Assembly: GCA_037957365.1 (NCBI GenBank)
Contig: JARHVA010002005.1
Span: 497,501-561,500, forward strand
DNA from: Torreya grandis
Taxonomy: Eukaryota > Streptophyta > Pinopsida > Cupressales > Taxaceae
Length of the DNA stretch: 64,000 nt
Direction: 5' to 3'
The first letter of the stretch is position 1, and the number at the start of each line of letters is the position of its first letter. Positions 12,450-24,992 of this stretch are shown in pieces. A program made the translations under genes and the position numbers. Under the pieces are notes generated by a model. The model had not been told where the DNA came from, did no database searches, and worked only from the letters and a program-made list of their open reading frames with translations.

Positions 12450-13277
12450 CCTTGGGTTCTAGTGGTAATTTTATTTATTCATAAAACCATTCTCCAAAAA
12501 TACTAAAAAATACAAACACATTTAAAAAAATAAAAAACATTCAAAAAAACAAAAACATTATCGATACTATTTGTTATATATCCTCTTTGGCATCTATATG
12601 TTACTTCCATATTGATGGAATACATACTTAGTTAATCCCACTTAGACATAAGTGTCACAGTTCTATATTGGGTGTGATACAAACATACATTGATACATGA
12701 TAAATTTCTATTTTGAATGTTGGGATTTCCCTCTACTCATGTCATACGGACATTGGGGCCATTTAATTACTCAATCTTAATGCACAAATGTTACATGATT
12801 CAAGGATCAATCTACACTATCATGTTTGAGAATATGTATGTAATTACACATTCCTTGGGTTCTAGTGGTAATTTTATTTATTCATAGAACCATTCAAAAA
12901 ATAAAAATAAAAAACTCCAAACTAGTAAAAAATACAAACACATTTAAAAAAATAAAAAACATTCAAAAAAACAAAAACATTATCGATACTATTTGTTATA
13001 TTGCCTCTTTTGCATCCATATGTTACTTCCATATTGATGGAATACATACTTAGTTAATCCCACTTAGACATAAGTGTCACAGTTCTATATTGGGTGTGAT
13101 ACAAACATACATAGATACATGATAAATTTCTATTTTGAATGTTGGGATTTCCCTCTACTCATGTCATATGGACATTGGGGCCATCCAATTATTCAATCTT
13201 AATGCACAAATGTTACATGATTCAAGGATCAATTTACACTATCATGTTTGAGAATATGTATGTAATTACACATTCCT
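12450..13277 (+). repeat. Near-identical tandem duplication, unit about 403-423 bp
   Basis: Unit 1 (12450-12852) and unit 2 (12853-13277) both start CCTTGGGTTCTAGTGGTAAT and both end in TAATTACACATTCCT. They differ by only a few substitutions and an extra A-rich stretch of about 20 bp in unit 2 near 12896. Similarity is far higher than between any other repeat pair in the window, so this duplication is young. A related word, CTTGGGTTCTATTGGTAAT, occurs at 11880, hinting that the duplicated sequence derives from the surrounding gag-like region. Confidence 0.95.
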
Positions 13278-13877
13278 ACTGTCCATGATTATATCTTACA
13301 TATGTTACACACTTGACATACTTTTATAACACATTGAATCTATGGACCACTATGACATGTTTATTTTGGTTGTTTATAAATTACTTTATAAACTTACTCA
13401 AGTGTTTTGTCTTTATTTTTTGAGCATTTAAATATGTTATTTTAATTCTAGCCTATGTGGCTATGTATATTTTCTCTTAAATTTTCATCCTATCATTGTT
13501 TTTGGTATGAAAATTTTAATATGTCATTAATTCTTTCTTGGACATTCAACTAAGTCATGTCTCTTTAATTATGTAGTATTTGAACATGTCCCTTATTTGT
13601 AGTCTCTTTCAACCATTACTTGTTGAATTGATTTTAGTTCTCTTATGTGTGTGATTATTTTCTTTTTGATTTTGTAGTATTACTATTTATACATTTCCAT
13701 GATATTGGTTATGCATCTTAGGCCTACATGTGATCACATTGGTTCTATGCGCTTCAATGATATATCTACCTAGACATATTCCATTTATATGCTACATGGT
13801 TACATTCATAGATTATATAGTTATCTTACCCTTTTTTGAGGTGAGGTAACTCCTAATTCCTATCTTTCCCTCATGTC
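13278..13877. other. Decayed sequence, no gene
   Basis: AT-rich sequence with no recognisable domain in either strand. Confidence 0.5.
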
Positions 13878-13890
13878 AAAGGAGGGGATA
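13878..13890 (+). promoter_or_regulatory. Possible polypurine tract
   Basis: AAAGGAGGGGATA resembles a plus-strand primer of an LTR retrotransposon. An LTR could start just after it, but no partner LTR was found, so this is tentative. Confidence 0.35.
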
Positions 13891-13904
13891 TTAGTTGGGG
13901 CATG

Positions 13905-14215
13905 ATTAGGATGTGTGTTCTCCACACTTGTAACATTTATCAGATTCATTAGGGGAATTCTTTGGAAACATATTCTCCACATTTATTTAGTATATGGTAC
14001 TAATATCAGTTCATATATTAAATAGGGGAAAACATTAGAAGCATGTTCTTCACACCTATTTAGTATTCATCGCATCTAGTTTATAGTGGGGTCATATTTT
14101 GGAAACATACCCTCCACATTGGTACTTATATTAGTTTTCATATTTCTCCATATATAGTGGGGGAATGTTTTGGAAGCATGTTCTCCAAACTTACATAGTT
14201 ATCTAAATTAGCCAA
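13905..14215 (+). repeat. Minisatellite of about 62-73 bp, four and a half diverged units
   Basis: Each unit carries GTGGGG(A)A, then TTTGGAAACATRTTCTCCAC, then TTATTTAGTAT. The GGGG landmarks fall near 13952, 14025, 14087 and 14158, with a partial unit near 13908. The array abuts the possible polypurine tract and ends just before element C. Confidence 0.85.
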
Positions 14216-14298
14216 AGCACATAGTTATGGTAGAATTATATAAATTGGTATAATTTCTATACATAATTTCAGCATGAGACATATCTAAGGTGCATATG

Positions 14299-15469
14299 TG
14301 ATTTAAAATTTTTGGAAATAATTGAGTTTTATTCCTATTTTACTTAAGGGTCTCAATTAATAAATCAGTACAAAACATAACAATAAATATAACCCTAATT
14401 TATGCAATTGTTTATCTTTTTCACCTTTCTAAAAATATCAATAAATAGGAAGAAATATAAATTAGCTAGAAAATAGACTGAGATGGATGATAAAGATGTT
14501 GGAAATGGCTATGTAGGATTGGGAGGGTATCATAAAACTAAATCTATCTTTAATTTGGTGAAAGGATAGGAGCATCAAAAATTGCATGCTTTGGTGTCTA
14601 ACGCTATTGTCCATTCCTACTACTCTTGTCCAAACTAATCATAGAGACATGAAACTATGTAGTTACACTGTGTTTATATGAGTATGCCTATAAAAAATCA
14701 AGTGTTGGTTGTCGATGAAAATAATTGTAGAGTTTGTTTTGTCTTAAAAATGTAACCCTCCATCATGCTTGATAAAATGATATTTGATTCACTTGAGAAA
14801 GAGGGAGGTTAGTGTGTAATATGTACTGAACGTGTAATACACACCCCTTGTGTATGCATGCTACCTACATACCAATAATTCGAAGAGGGATCAAGCCATA
14901 TGTAGTTATCCCACCTAATGTGCTTTATGAAATAGTGTGATGTGGATGAAAATGCCAATTTTATAGTGTTTGAGGTGGCTACGCACTAGTATGAGGATTT
15001 GAGTATGTTTACAGCTATGTTGGGTGATTGTTTGCAAAGAATAGGGAATTTTTCCATAGTGATTTGTTTTTATTCTTACTTGCTTTGTAAGTTTGGTTAC
15101 CTCCTCTATTAAATGAGATTTGAGTGGGATTTTATAGAGAATAATTGGTCATAGGTTAAATCTATTCACATTTGGCTAACCTAATTAAGGATAAGGATCA
15201 AATGAAAATGACTATTGGGGCTCAAAGTACAAATGGATAGGAGTGATAAAAAGTGGATGCTTTGGTGTCTAGTTCTATAGTCCAAATGGATTCTCTAGTC
15301 CTACAAGATTGAGACCTAGGGGAATTGGATTGGCATAGGGAATATTGTTTGGTTGAGGTGGAACCAAATTTCAAAAGGTTTTAGATGACTGGTAATGAGA
15401 AAAAAGGACATATGGATGGGGTGTCACAAGTCATACTCAAACTACCAATTTGGACATTTTATATGACTA
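14299..15469 (-). repeat. 3' LTR of element C
   Basis: It matches 20903-22062 throughout. Shared words include TTTTATTCCTATTTT near 14325, GAAATATAAATTAGCTAGAAAA near 14454, ATCAAGCCATATGTAGTTATC near 14890, GGATGGGGTGTCACAAG near 15413 and CTACCAATTTGGACA near 15442. The copies differ by many substitutions and small indels. Confidence 0.85.
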
Positions 15470-18400
15470 AATTTTCCACCCTTTTATTTTAGTGATGTAG
15501 AAAAATAAAATACTATGATAAAAGAAAAATATAAAGCATACTTAAGCTTACCTACAAGCGTGAATCCCATGAAGATGTGTGACGTTGAGTATGCTTAGAG
15601 AGAGCATAGTGTGAAGCACAAATCAACAAAATAAAACAAGTAGATCAGCTCTTACTAGACACACTATGTCTAAAATAAGAACATACAAAGGTTGGGTAAA
15701 AGAGAGAGGAAGAGAAAGGAATGAATACACCTCACTATATACATGAACCAATGCAAAATATAATATGATGTTGAGTAATCCTAAGTGATATTGGCTATAT
15801 GTTGTATGAAGAGTAATATCATCAATGGAGTTGAGTGATCAATTTCTTAAGGGTGGGTCAAGAATACAAAGGTTTGCCCTTTTACTCCATCATCACCCAC
15901 TTTTAGTGAAGCTATATGATAATATGTGTGTTAATCAATGTTTAGATTATGTGTCCAATCCCTTTATGTAGGTGGTTGAAGAATATAAAGGTTAACTACT
16001 CCTTTGGCTCTATCATTGCCTAGTAAGTGTGAACTATGAAATGATATTGGTATGAATAGTTGTCATATGAGATGGCTCATGAAGCCTATGAATGCTCTGT
16101 AATTTAATAATGTGGTGTGAAAATATGAATGTGTACCAAGAACTAGGTCAATATTGGCCACTCTAAAAGGTGGAGATTAGGCTTATATGAAAGCCACTCT
16201 GAAAATGAGAACTAGGCTTATATGAAAGGCACTCCAAAATGATGCCAACTACCTGAAGATGTAATAAGGCATGTAACTTCTAAGAATACTTGGGTAATAT
16301 AATGAACTAGAAATAAAATAAGTCAAATGTGTTATGCACATTGCCCCTAATCACTGGTGTCTATAACGTGGATTTTGATCTAAAATTTGTACCAACTACC
16401 CAATCTAAAACTAGAAGCAAGGGACATCATGCCACCTATGATTCCCCTTATATCTAGATAATCTGAGAAAAACTATGTTGAAATTGCTCAATTTGAACTA
16501 GGTTATTGCTGAAAAAACTATAATTGACCTTACCTTTTTATTTGTTTCTAAAAAAATTAGTTTTTTGAATATTTAGATAAGAGTACCAAAAAGTGGATAC
16601 TTTTTTGTAGGGTGATGTAGTTTGAATTAGGTGTTCTTATCCCTTACTATTTTTTATGATCATTCTATATTCATCACTATTTTCTAGTTTATTCTACATG
16701 TTTTGAATTCTGATTATTATTTTAAGTGTTATGAAAACTAATTTTTGATTAGTAAAGGGATCTGATCTCTCTGACAAAACCCCTATTTTTTTTCCCTCTT
16801 CTGAGGGTAGGAATGAAGACCCTACAATGACTATCCTTAGAAGAAAGAGTCCTATAAGTTTTTTATGCTGCAAAATACATGATATAGCAATGATAATCTA
16901 AAAGATGTCTCAAGATATAGAATAGTTTATATTGGATATTGTTAGATCAATAGGGGTATGCCTGGATATATGTAATAATGTAATATCATGTGTATTTACT
17001 AAACTAAAACTAGAAAATTTGGTTAATTGTCAAGGAGGGATGGAACATGATGTCCATCATGGCATCTAAGAAAGCAAGATAATGCACGATGTGGATCATG
17101 GTATTACAAACAATTGATAAAAACAAAAGTAAAAAAGTACACAAGGAAAGAAGAAAGAAACATACAAAAGAGGCCAAGGGGCCAAGAAAACAAGGGACAT
17201 GGGGACATGTCACTCAAACTGAGAAATCAAGCATACAAGGCATGTTAAAATGCCTACATACATATACAATTGCAAACAAGAAAGATTGTTATTAGGGACA
17301 CAAGAACATAAAAGAGTATAAGCAAAGGAAATTGGCAAATGTCCTAAGGGACATATAAGTAATAAAATATTAACTAAGAAATATAGTCACATCTATCTAC
17401 TCAAAGCAAGAAAGGAATGCATGTCAATGTTAGAAATACTAATGCATCTAAATAATCAATGCAAGAAGCGAAAATATGAAAAAGATGTAGTTAAAGATTA
17501 GGTAGATGATAAGAAATACATAGTAATGTACATCAACTAGTGAGTTTCAATAGAATAATCTATGTAAGCTACTAAGTAATGTACATCAACATGATAACTA
17601 GAGTGTGTGGTTAGGAATAACATAACTTGGATGGTGTAGTCATGTAGAAGATGAAATTGGTGGGTAGATATGTCAATTTATGTCTTGAATGTAAAATTAG
17701 GATGGCCCCTCAATTGGTAGAGTGAAGCAATCAAGGATCTAGGTATCACTGCACACACTCAAAGAATATTAAGTGAAGCATGGTAATGTAGATAAATTGA
17801 AAAATAATGGCATAAAACAACAAAATGTAAGTCTAACATGGTCGTAGAAATGTAAAGCATGGATAATGAATAAAATTGAAAAGTTTTTAGTGTTTTAAGT
17901 TATTTTAATGTTTTTGTATTTTGATATGTTATATTATTTTATTTATTTTTAAATAATCTATGTAAAAGTAAGCAAAAGTAAACCATGTACAAGTAAGCAA
18001 AAAGAAACTATGTACAAGTAAGATGAGAAATAATGTACAAGAAAGAAAGAGAAGAAATGATACTAATCGTTTATTCTTATAAGAGACTCCTTATCATGAT
18101 GTCTTATATCAAGGAGAGGGATTGTACATGATCATGAATCATGATGGAAGGGTTGAGACTATGACTCTAAAAGTTGTGTATGTTGTAAGTGCTTTGAATT
18201 ATCTATAGTGGAAAATGATTGCAATGTCCCCTGTAACTTTGAGAAGTGGATGCAACTATGAGGATCTTAGGGACCCATGTGTTAGTATAAAAATATCTTT
18301 GAAATTATACTCTATGTGTCGAGACATTAGACCTCAATGATACTACCCTAGGTGTGAATAATATAGCTAGAAACTATCTAGAGTCTTGAAATTGTCACTG

Positions 18401-18600
18401 ATGTAGTGGTCAATTTAAGAGAGGCTTATGTGGAAGGGTATAAAATCTATTTTCTAGTCAAGGATGCCTCAAATATGTCTGAATGATAACAAGAGGAAGA
18501 ACTTTAACTAGTGGAGGAGCTAAAACTAGTGACTATGGAGTAGGAGATGGCTTTGAAGTGGGGAGTGGCAACTCATATGAAACTCTAAAAACTATAAAAA
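15470..18600. other. Element C interior without recognisable pol; small internal repeats
   Basis: It begins with the polypurine tract (TTTTCCACCCTTTTATTTT on plus, 15472-15490). Repeats seen are a diverged 119 bp duplication (15849-16080, GGGTGG.TCAAGAATA.AAAGG), a 36 bp repeat of about 2.5 units (16157-16245, GCCACTCT...AGGCTTATATGAAA) and a 25 bp repeat (17958-18047, ATGTACAAGTAAG). A minus frame at 17010-17213 is open but low-complexity and unassigned. Confidence 0.55.
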
Positions 18601-18930
18601 CCTTATTAGTGTGAATGTATTTCATGAATTTGTGATTTTTAGAAGGTAATACATGAAATTTTTGGATCCATGGTCAATCATGAAATCTGTTGAAGACTCC
18701 TGCACTAGGAACAATAGTAAATGGTGTGGCCATATGTGTTAGACCAACCTATAGAGAAAGTACAATCTCATCTAATGAACTCTATATGTGCCCATTAAAT
18801 CCATTTTTAACTATGTCCATTGAGATGATATCCTACTCTAAATATCTCAAATGCTAAAGTAATGTCATAGTACACATGTTCACACTAGATCCATTATCTA
18901 TGAGAAGACTATGAATAGGACGGTGATCAA
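18600..18930 (-). pseudogene. Element C aspartic protease
   Basis: Read on minus, this gives SLLIDNGSSVNMCTMTLAF, the gypsy protease active-site region (family form LIDGGSSLNI), followed by LDEIVLSL and a PWI segment as in the flap and C-terminal part of the domain. The catalytic Asp and following N-G-S-S are visible near 18890. Stops occur downstream. It follows Gag by about 500 bp, the normal order. Confidence 0.75.
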
Positions 18931-19479
18931 TGTAAGTTTTGATAAAGAGTGCATAGTAATTTGAATCATCCTTAACTATATCCTACTTTGAAAATGAGAT
19001 CAAAGGTATAGCTAGAACTATATAATTATTCACACCATCCATGTTTCTCAAAGTATGTGACTCAATTGAAGGTGCCTAATATTTAGATGGTGGAGGGTGT
19101 GCATGATATGCATGATGAACACTTGACTTGCCCCTATCTCTTGTTTAGAATGCTATGTGAAAGGATTTGAGAAAATTTTTAGAGTATTGTCCTATGTTTT
19201 CTCTACCTAAGGAGGCTCAATTAGAGTTCCAAGATAAATAAGGTTTTCATAGATCAAGTCCTATATCTTGTGTTACAAAATGATGAATCTATTCATTATG
19301 TGGCTTGGTTCCCTATGAAAATTGTAGAATGCAATCTGATCATATCCATGTGGAAGAGGCTTTATCATGTCAAATTCTTGAATAAGAGGGAGAGATAGGA
19401 CATTAAATTTTAATAGCTATTGTAAAAGTCTAGCTAGAGATACTGATAGATTGGTAAAGGCTCATTGAGGAGGTGATGA

Positions 19480-20510
19480 TAAAACCATTCACTGAGAGGG
19501 CTCTAAAGTTGCATTAACTACAGGTTGGTTTTGACTTTTGCTATCATTAACCTTTACTTTGTATGGGACTTTATTACTACTCTTGTTTGTTATTTGTGAT
19601 ATGCTTGTATACTTATGTTTTCTCATTAAAATTAATTTGACTTCCATTTCCTTTAGTTTATGACATAACTCAGTGAACGAATAAACATTTTTGTACATTA
19701 TTGACTCATGCAAAGCTGGAAAAATACTAAATTTGAAGAGATCTCGTAATTTTTGATCAGCGAGGAGGATAGTCATTTTAGCCAACATAGTCTTATATCT
19801 AATAACATAATCTATGATATGCTCATTTGACATTTTTTTATATTGTGTAACTTTGGCATAAGAAACCTTGTAACATATATTAATGCTAAATGAGCTAGGA
19901 ACATGTCAGCTAAAGGAGTGAATGCTTTGACAGATTGATTTGGTAGACCATAAAACCATTATAGACTATAATCATTTAAACTCCATGTAAATATATTGGT
20001 TAGTAACCATTCATTTTGCACATAGTCAAAACATGCTACATAAAAAGCTCTCAAGTGTGTCTTTGGATCACCTTTGCCATCATATAGAGTGAGCTTGGGT
20101 TGAAAAAAAACTAGTGGCAAGGGTGTAGAAGCAATATGGCATACCAATGGTGTAAGAAGTAGAAAAAAATATCCAAATCATGTGTTAGTCTAGAGGAAAC
20201 TTGCTCAATACGTATCACCTTGAATTGAAGAGATTTGATCTCTTGAAAAAGGGTAGCCACATAAAGAGGAAAAGATGTACTAGCCATAACTAGTGGTGCC
20301 ACATAGGAAGGTTGGGTTGCTATAGGGCGTTATTCAGACATAGTGCCCCTAGGGTATCATTTACAATTGGTTGTTCTATGGTTCGAGAGGATTGATAATT
20401 TTTTTTCTTTTTGTTGTTCTTCTTGTAGTATTTTAAGTATATCATCTTACATATCAGTAGTTTTAGATAAAAGGTCTTGAATTTCCCTCTTATTAGTTTT
20501 TTCAAAGATT
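19480..20510 (-). pseudogene. Element C Gag
   Basis: This is a gypsy capsid remnant in several frames. From 5' to 3' on minus: a Lys-rich start near 20505; PKLTLYDGKGDPKTHLRAFY near 20090, the typical 'P.F..Y.G..DP..HL' entry of retrotransposon Gag; a WFYGLPNQSVKAFTPLADMF segment near 19930; and IDYVIRYKTMLAKM with a helical tail (19489-19833). No zinc knuckle is visible after it. Frameshifts lie near 20110, 19955 and 19840. Confidence 0.85.
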
Positions 20511-20902
20511 GTATATTGGGAAATTGTTAAAGTAGGAAGACAAAGTGAAAGTGGATTGAATTTTATGTAATAAGTTGTAATAAGAAAAATGTGATGGAAG
20601 GAAAGTACTGAATAAAGGAAATGGAAAGTCCTAAAAATAAAAAACTAGAATATGCATAAAAAAGATACAAGTCTCACTAACATGTAAGGTGATACCTTAA
20701 AAGCATAAGGACCTAGTATATTTAACTAGGGTTTGAAATAAATGATTTTTAAAATTACTATGGTGAATTTTAAAAATTAAATGTGAAATTTTGATTTATA
20801 TATGTAGGAAAAAGCATAAGAATATTGCTGAAATCAGCAATGAATTTTTCGTAGGGTTTCTAGAGTTTTTGTGTACAAATGAAGTATGTTGGGTTCACCA
20901 AA

Positions 20903-22062
20903 TGATTTAAATTATTTGGGAATAATGGAATTTTATTCCTATTTTTGTTAAGGGTCTATATTAATAAACTAATACAAAATATAATATTAAATACAATCCT
21001 AATTTGTGTAATTATTTGTCTTTTTCACCTTTCTAAAAATTAAAAAAAATAGGAAGAAATATAACATAGCTAGAAAATAGACTGAGATGACTGATGAAAA
21101 TATGGATTTTGTTTGATGAAAATATAAGAATGCTAAAAATTGGGCACTTTGGTGTTTGGTGGTATTATTTGTTCTATCCACTCTTGTCTAAACTAATTAC
21201 AGAGACTTGAAACTTTCTAGGAGTTATTTTGTGCATGTGTGAGCGTGCCTATGAAAAATTAAGCATTGGTTGTTGATGGAACTCACTGTAGAGATGATTT
21301 TGTCTTAAAACCCTAACTCTCCATCATGCTTGATAAAATTATATTTGAGTCACTTGATAAAGATGAGTGGTTAGTGTATAAGATGTACTAAATGTGTAAT
21401 CCACATGCCTTGTGTGGGCACACTACCTACATACCAATACACCAAAGAGGTATCAAGCCATATGTAGTTATCCCACCTAATTTGCTTTTTTTCAATAGTG
21501 TGATGTAGATGTAAATGCCAATTTGATAGTGTTTTAGGTGGATAGGGACAGGTATGAGGATTTGAGTATGTTTACACCTATGTTGGGTGACTATGTGCAA
21601 ATAATAGGGAAGTTTGCCTTAGTACTTTATATTCTCTCTTATTTTGTATGTTTGGTTACCTCTTATGTAAATGACATTTGAGTGAGATTTTATAGGGAAT
21701 AATTGGTCATGGGTTATATGTATTTATGATATGTTAATGTAATTAAGGATAGGGACTAGATCAAAATGACCATTGGGGCTCAAAGTATAAATGGATAGGA
21801 TCACTAAAAAGGTGGATGCTTTGGTGTTTGATTCTATATTCCAAATGGGGCACTCTTGTCCGATAGGATTAAGACTTTGGGGATCAAGTTTGACACATGG
21901 AATACTATCTACCTGAGGTAGAATTAGGGTTTAAAAGGTTTTGGAAGACTAGTAATGAGAAAAAAGGTGTTTAAAAGTGTCTCAAGAGCATGCAAAAAGG
22001 ATTTATGGATGGGGTGTCACAAGACACACTCAAACTACCAATTTGGACACTTTATATGACTA
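20903..22062 (-). repeat. 5' LTR of element C
   Basis: Partner of 14299-15469. At its inner edge the minus strand reads TTTGGTGAACCCAACATACT, where a primer-binding site should be. I cannot match it confidently to a tRNA end. Confidence 0.85.
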
Positions 22063-22716
22063 TAATATTTTATGTAATATGTGTCTAATATTAAAAAATC
22101 TAAATTAGATTTAGATTCTAAAATTATTACACATACTGATACCCCACATACTTTTATGAACCATATTAATAAAATCTAATATAGTAGTTGATTCACCTTT
22201 TTTAATGGTTTAATTGATAAAATCACTCAATTTTCTGAGTTTTTAGGTTAGAATTGATCATCGAACCTCACTAGAATATAAGTATCATTGGGTTGCATAG
22301 TTGAGCTGATCTCAACTACTAGGTGGTAACTCACTTTTTATCCAAAGTTGGGGCCATGTGCCTTATAATATATATCTCTATATCCTTTTATACATTCAAT
22401 TTAAACAATTATCTATATTTATTCTAGTCATGGTTTTATAGCATTACATTGATACATCTTTTACAAATTAATTTTCCCATAGGTAAGGTGGTTACATCGA
22501 CACACACATGTGCTCCTAAACCTTAATATTTCAAATTCAATGAATTTTAATTAATTTTAACCCAACTATATGCACTAATTTATAATTGTAACATTCTTTT
22601 GGTTATAGGTTAGTCACTATAAAAGTACACAAAATTAACTCAAGCAAAGACAAGGTGTGTATACACACCTAGGTACTTATTTCTTTCCTTTTAACTAGCA
22701 AGTTCATTAATAAATT
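22063..22716. other. 3' interior of element B, no gene
   Basis: This lies between element C and B's polypurine tract. It contains AT-rich sequence and no domain I can name. Confidence 0.5.
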
Positions 22717-22738
22717 AAAGGGATGGGGTGGGGGGGAA
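22717..22738 (+). promoter_or_regulatory. Polypurine tract of element B
   Basis: A 22-base all-purine run, AAAGGGATGGGG followed by TGGGGGGGAA apart from one T, six bases before the right LTR start at 22745. Position and composition fit the plus-strand primer. Confidence 0.75.
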
Positions 22739-23390
22739 TATATATGGTATTTTGTGATTATGTATAACTTTAGTCTTGTACACTTGGAAATCTTAGACCT
22801 TGGTTCTTTCTCTATGTTAGACACTCTCCTTGATTTTACTAGCATCACATCTACTCTATCTTGTACTCTTTGGCATACCTCTTAATCTGACTAGTCTTAT
22901 ATTGATGAAATAGAAATTATATCTTTCCAAAAATGATTAAATTTACTTATCTTACACCTCTACAAGTTTTTATCTTGTACCTATTTCTCTACTCCCTAGA
23001 CACTAATGTCTCGGATAGATTGTAGCATTGATGTTACTATGGTGTCGGATGTAAGTGTCTAGTGCCCTAAAGTCATCCATTTTATAAAGGAAACATATCC
23101 TAATAGTTAATATAAGTTATTTAATGTAATTTATTACTCTAAATGGATATATATAAATATAATATTGATGCAGAGGATAACCATAAAATAATTTCACTTA
23201 ACCTTGTTTTAACATACACTTTTTAGATAGATTATCTCCCCAGAGTAGGTACATTCATGAGAATGTAATGTGGTTATTACATGTGTATTCATATTGGCAA
23301 ACTCCATTTCAAGTTATAAAAAACTAGTTCCATTTTAACCCTTCTATTTTCAGTGTTTGGGCATTTCTAGTCTTTTGTTTACTCTGCAAT

Positions 23391-24992
23391 ATGAAGGGTG
23401 AACTGCGAAAGCAAGAGCCCAAAAAATTTGAAGACTGGAAGGCTAGACAAGATGTATGGAAGATTATTTAGAAACGCAAGGTGGTTAGTTATCTGGAGCA
23501 TTTGCATGGATGTAAACCCCATATCACTACTGCCTTCTTCAAAAATTGGGTTGATGACAGAGTAACTCTTCATGGAGTCATTGTGAAGCTTACTGAGAAT
23601 TTCATTGCTGAGGTCACAAGCCTTCCCACGGATGGTATAAAGTTCTCAAAATAGACCAGTATCTCTAATGCGGCCTACAAAAAAATTTGAAAGAGGGATG
23701 CAGAGGAGAAGCAATTGGAAAAGAATGGAGATTTCTTTGATCTAGAGCAGATAAAAGGAATTTGGAGAGATGTGTTATGCTGCATCCGTGAGCATCCGTG
23801 AGTACTTTATCCTTGATGGTAGGAGTAAAAGAGTTCACAAATTTCATTTTGTTTTTCTAAACCATTTTTGGCATAAGGATATAATTTATTTTCCTTTCTA
23901 TCAACGTTTTTCGTTGCTTCAAAGCTTGTTTGCCCATAGAAAGAAGGAGTCTCATCCCATTTTACATGAAGGTCTGATTCTTATCATAGAGGGTTTTTGT
24001 AAAAATAGATCCATAGCTTTGAATCCTTATTCTGAAAAAAATAAGGATTCTCAATCCACAAAGTGTAAAAAGGATGAAAAAGTTAAAGGGATAGAAAAGG
24101 CAAAACCAAAACCCTCTAGTTCTAAAAAAAAATTGTTGAAGAGGAATTTGAGTTGGAAAATACTGAAATTTCTGAGAAGGATGTCCTAGAGGAAGAGGAA
24201 GGAATGGATGATGGGGAGTTTAGTTCTAATTTGGAAGGATATCTAGAAATTAAAGGAAAAATTGAGAAAGGGAATGAAGGGGATACAACTGAGGGAAACT
24301 CAGAATAGAGCATTTCTAATAATGAGGATAATCAGACTGTGTTGGGGGGATGTGTTAAAGATAATAATATTTTAATTGATGATTTAGTTTCTTTGAGAGA
24401 GGTAGATCATATGGTTTTGGTGTATACTCCTGCTATGGAGATTGAGGAACAAGAAAAGGAGAACCCTGTTCAGCATGAAGACCCTATTGAGACTAAAGAG
24501 GAGGAACAGATGGAAAGGGAGGAACAAAATGAAAAGGTTGTTTCCCCTCCACATGATAATACATAAGACATTCGTGACTCTCGGTAGAGTGACACTAAGT
24601 TTTCCTTCATGCATTCTGCCAAATTCAAAGCTGATTCTATTCTCCAAGCTGATTCATTGATCTATAATGAATTAATGGGGCTAAAGAAGAAAGTGGAAAT
24701 AATGCAACATAATCAGGAAATTGATCGGATCAAAATCAACCATTTAGAGATGCAAATGAGAGATATCCCAAACAAGCTTAAAGATTATGAGAATAATCTT
24801 AGAATGCTCATCAAGGAAAGTAGAACTAAGATGGAGCAGGTAACATCTAGCATATGTGCTACTGTAACTAATCTTAGAAAAAGAGCAAATGAAGAAATAA
24901 TATCCTTAGAGGGTCCAAGTAAGATGACCAGGCAGAGTTTGAGGAAGAAAGCCCTGCAAGATGCTACTACTTCAGCTACTATCTCCATGTAG
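23391..24992 (+). pseudogene. ORF-X copy 2: gag-like N-terminus, acidic linker, coiled coil
   Basis: I chose the start at ATG 23391. The N-terminal part (YLEHLHGCKPHITTAFFKNW, then VTLHGVIVKLTENFIAEVTS) aligns with copy 1 (YLERLNG, VTIRGISFEI). It continues as EYFILDGRSKRVHKFHFVFL, then NHFWHKDIIYFPFY, against copy 1 YFMLEGC and LNHFRHNDLISFPFY. A Lys-rich patch (24050-24130) is followed by a Glu/Asp-rich region (24170-24560) and a heptad-rich coiled coil (24655-24860, LMGLKKKVEIMQHNQEIDRI). Two frame breaks are explained: a 10-base direct duplication (CATCCGTGAG twice, 23783-23802) and a run of A at 24125-24132. In-frame stops also occur at 23470, 23655 and others. Function unknown. Confidence 0.7.

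Larger units (their letters stand above)
14299..22062 (-). mobile_element. Gypsy element C with two LTRs, gag and protease but no RT or integrase
   Basis: Direct repeats 14299-15469 and 20903-22062 bracket a 5.4 kb interior. Gag and protease read on the minus strand, so the 5' LTR is the right one and the 3' LTR the left. In minus orientation a purine tract (15472-15490 as pyrimidines on plus) lies just before the 3' LTR, as expected. Downstream of protease (15470-18600) I find no RT, RNase H or integrase motif in any frame, so C was probably a short non-autonomous element relying on a partner. Target duplications are not evident. Confidence 0.8.

Noticed and set aside
13905..14215. CRISPR-like array of regularly spaced repeats
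   Set aside because: Units are degenerate tandem repeats with no conserved short repeat separated by unique spacers, and the sequence is a plant nuclear genome.
17010..17295. Overlapping open frames of 67-68 codons on both strands
   Set aside because: Low-complexity Lys-rich or Phe/Leu-rich translations inside element C with no retrotransposon motif.
16980..18140. Possible nested element bounded by TCAAGGAGGGATGGAACATGATG (17029) and a similar word at 18106
   Set aside because: The similarity covers only about 30 bases and does not extend into an LTR-like repeat.
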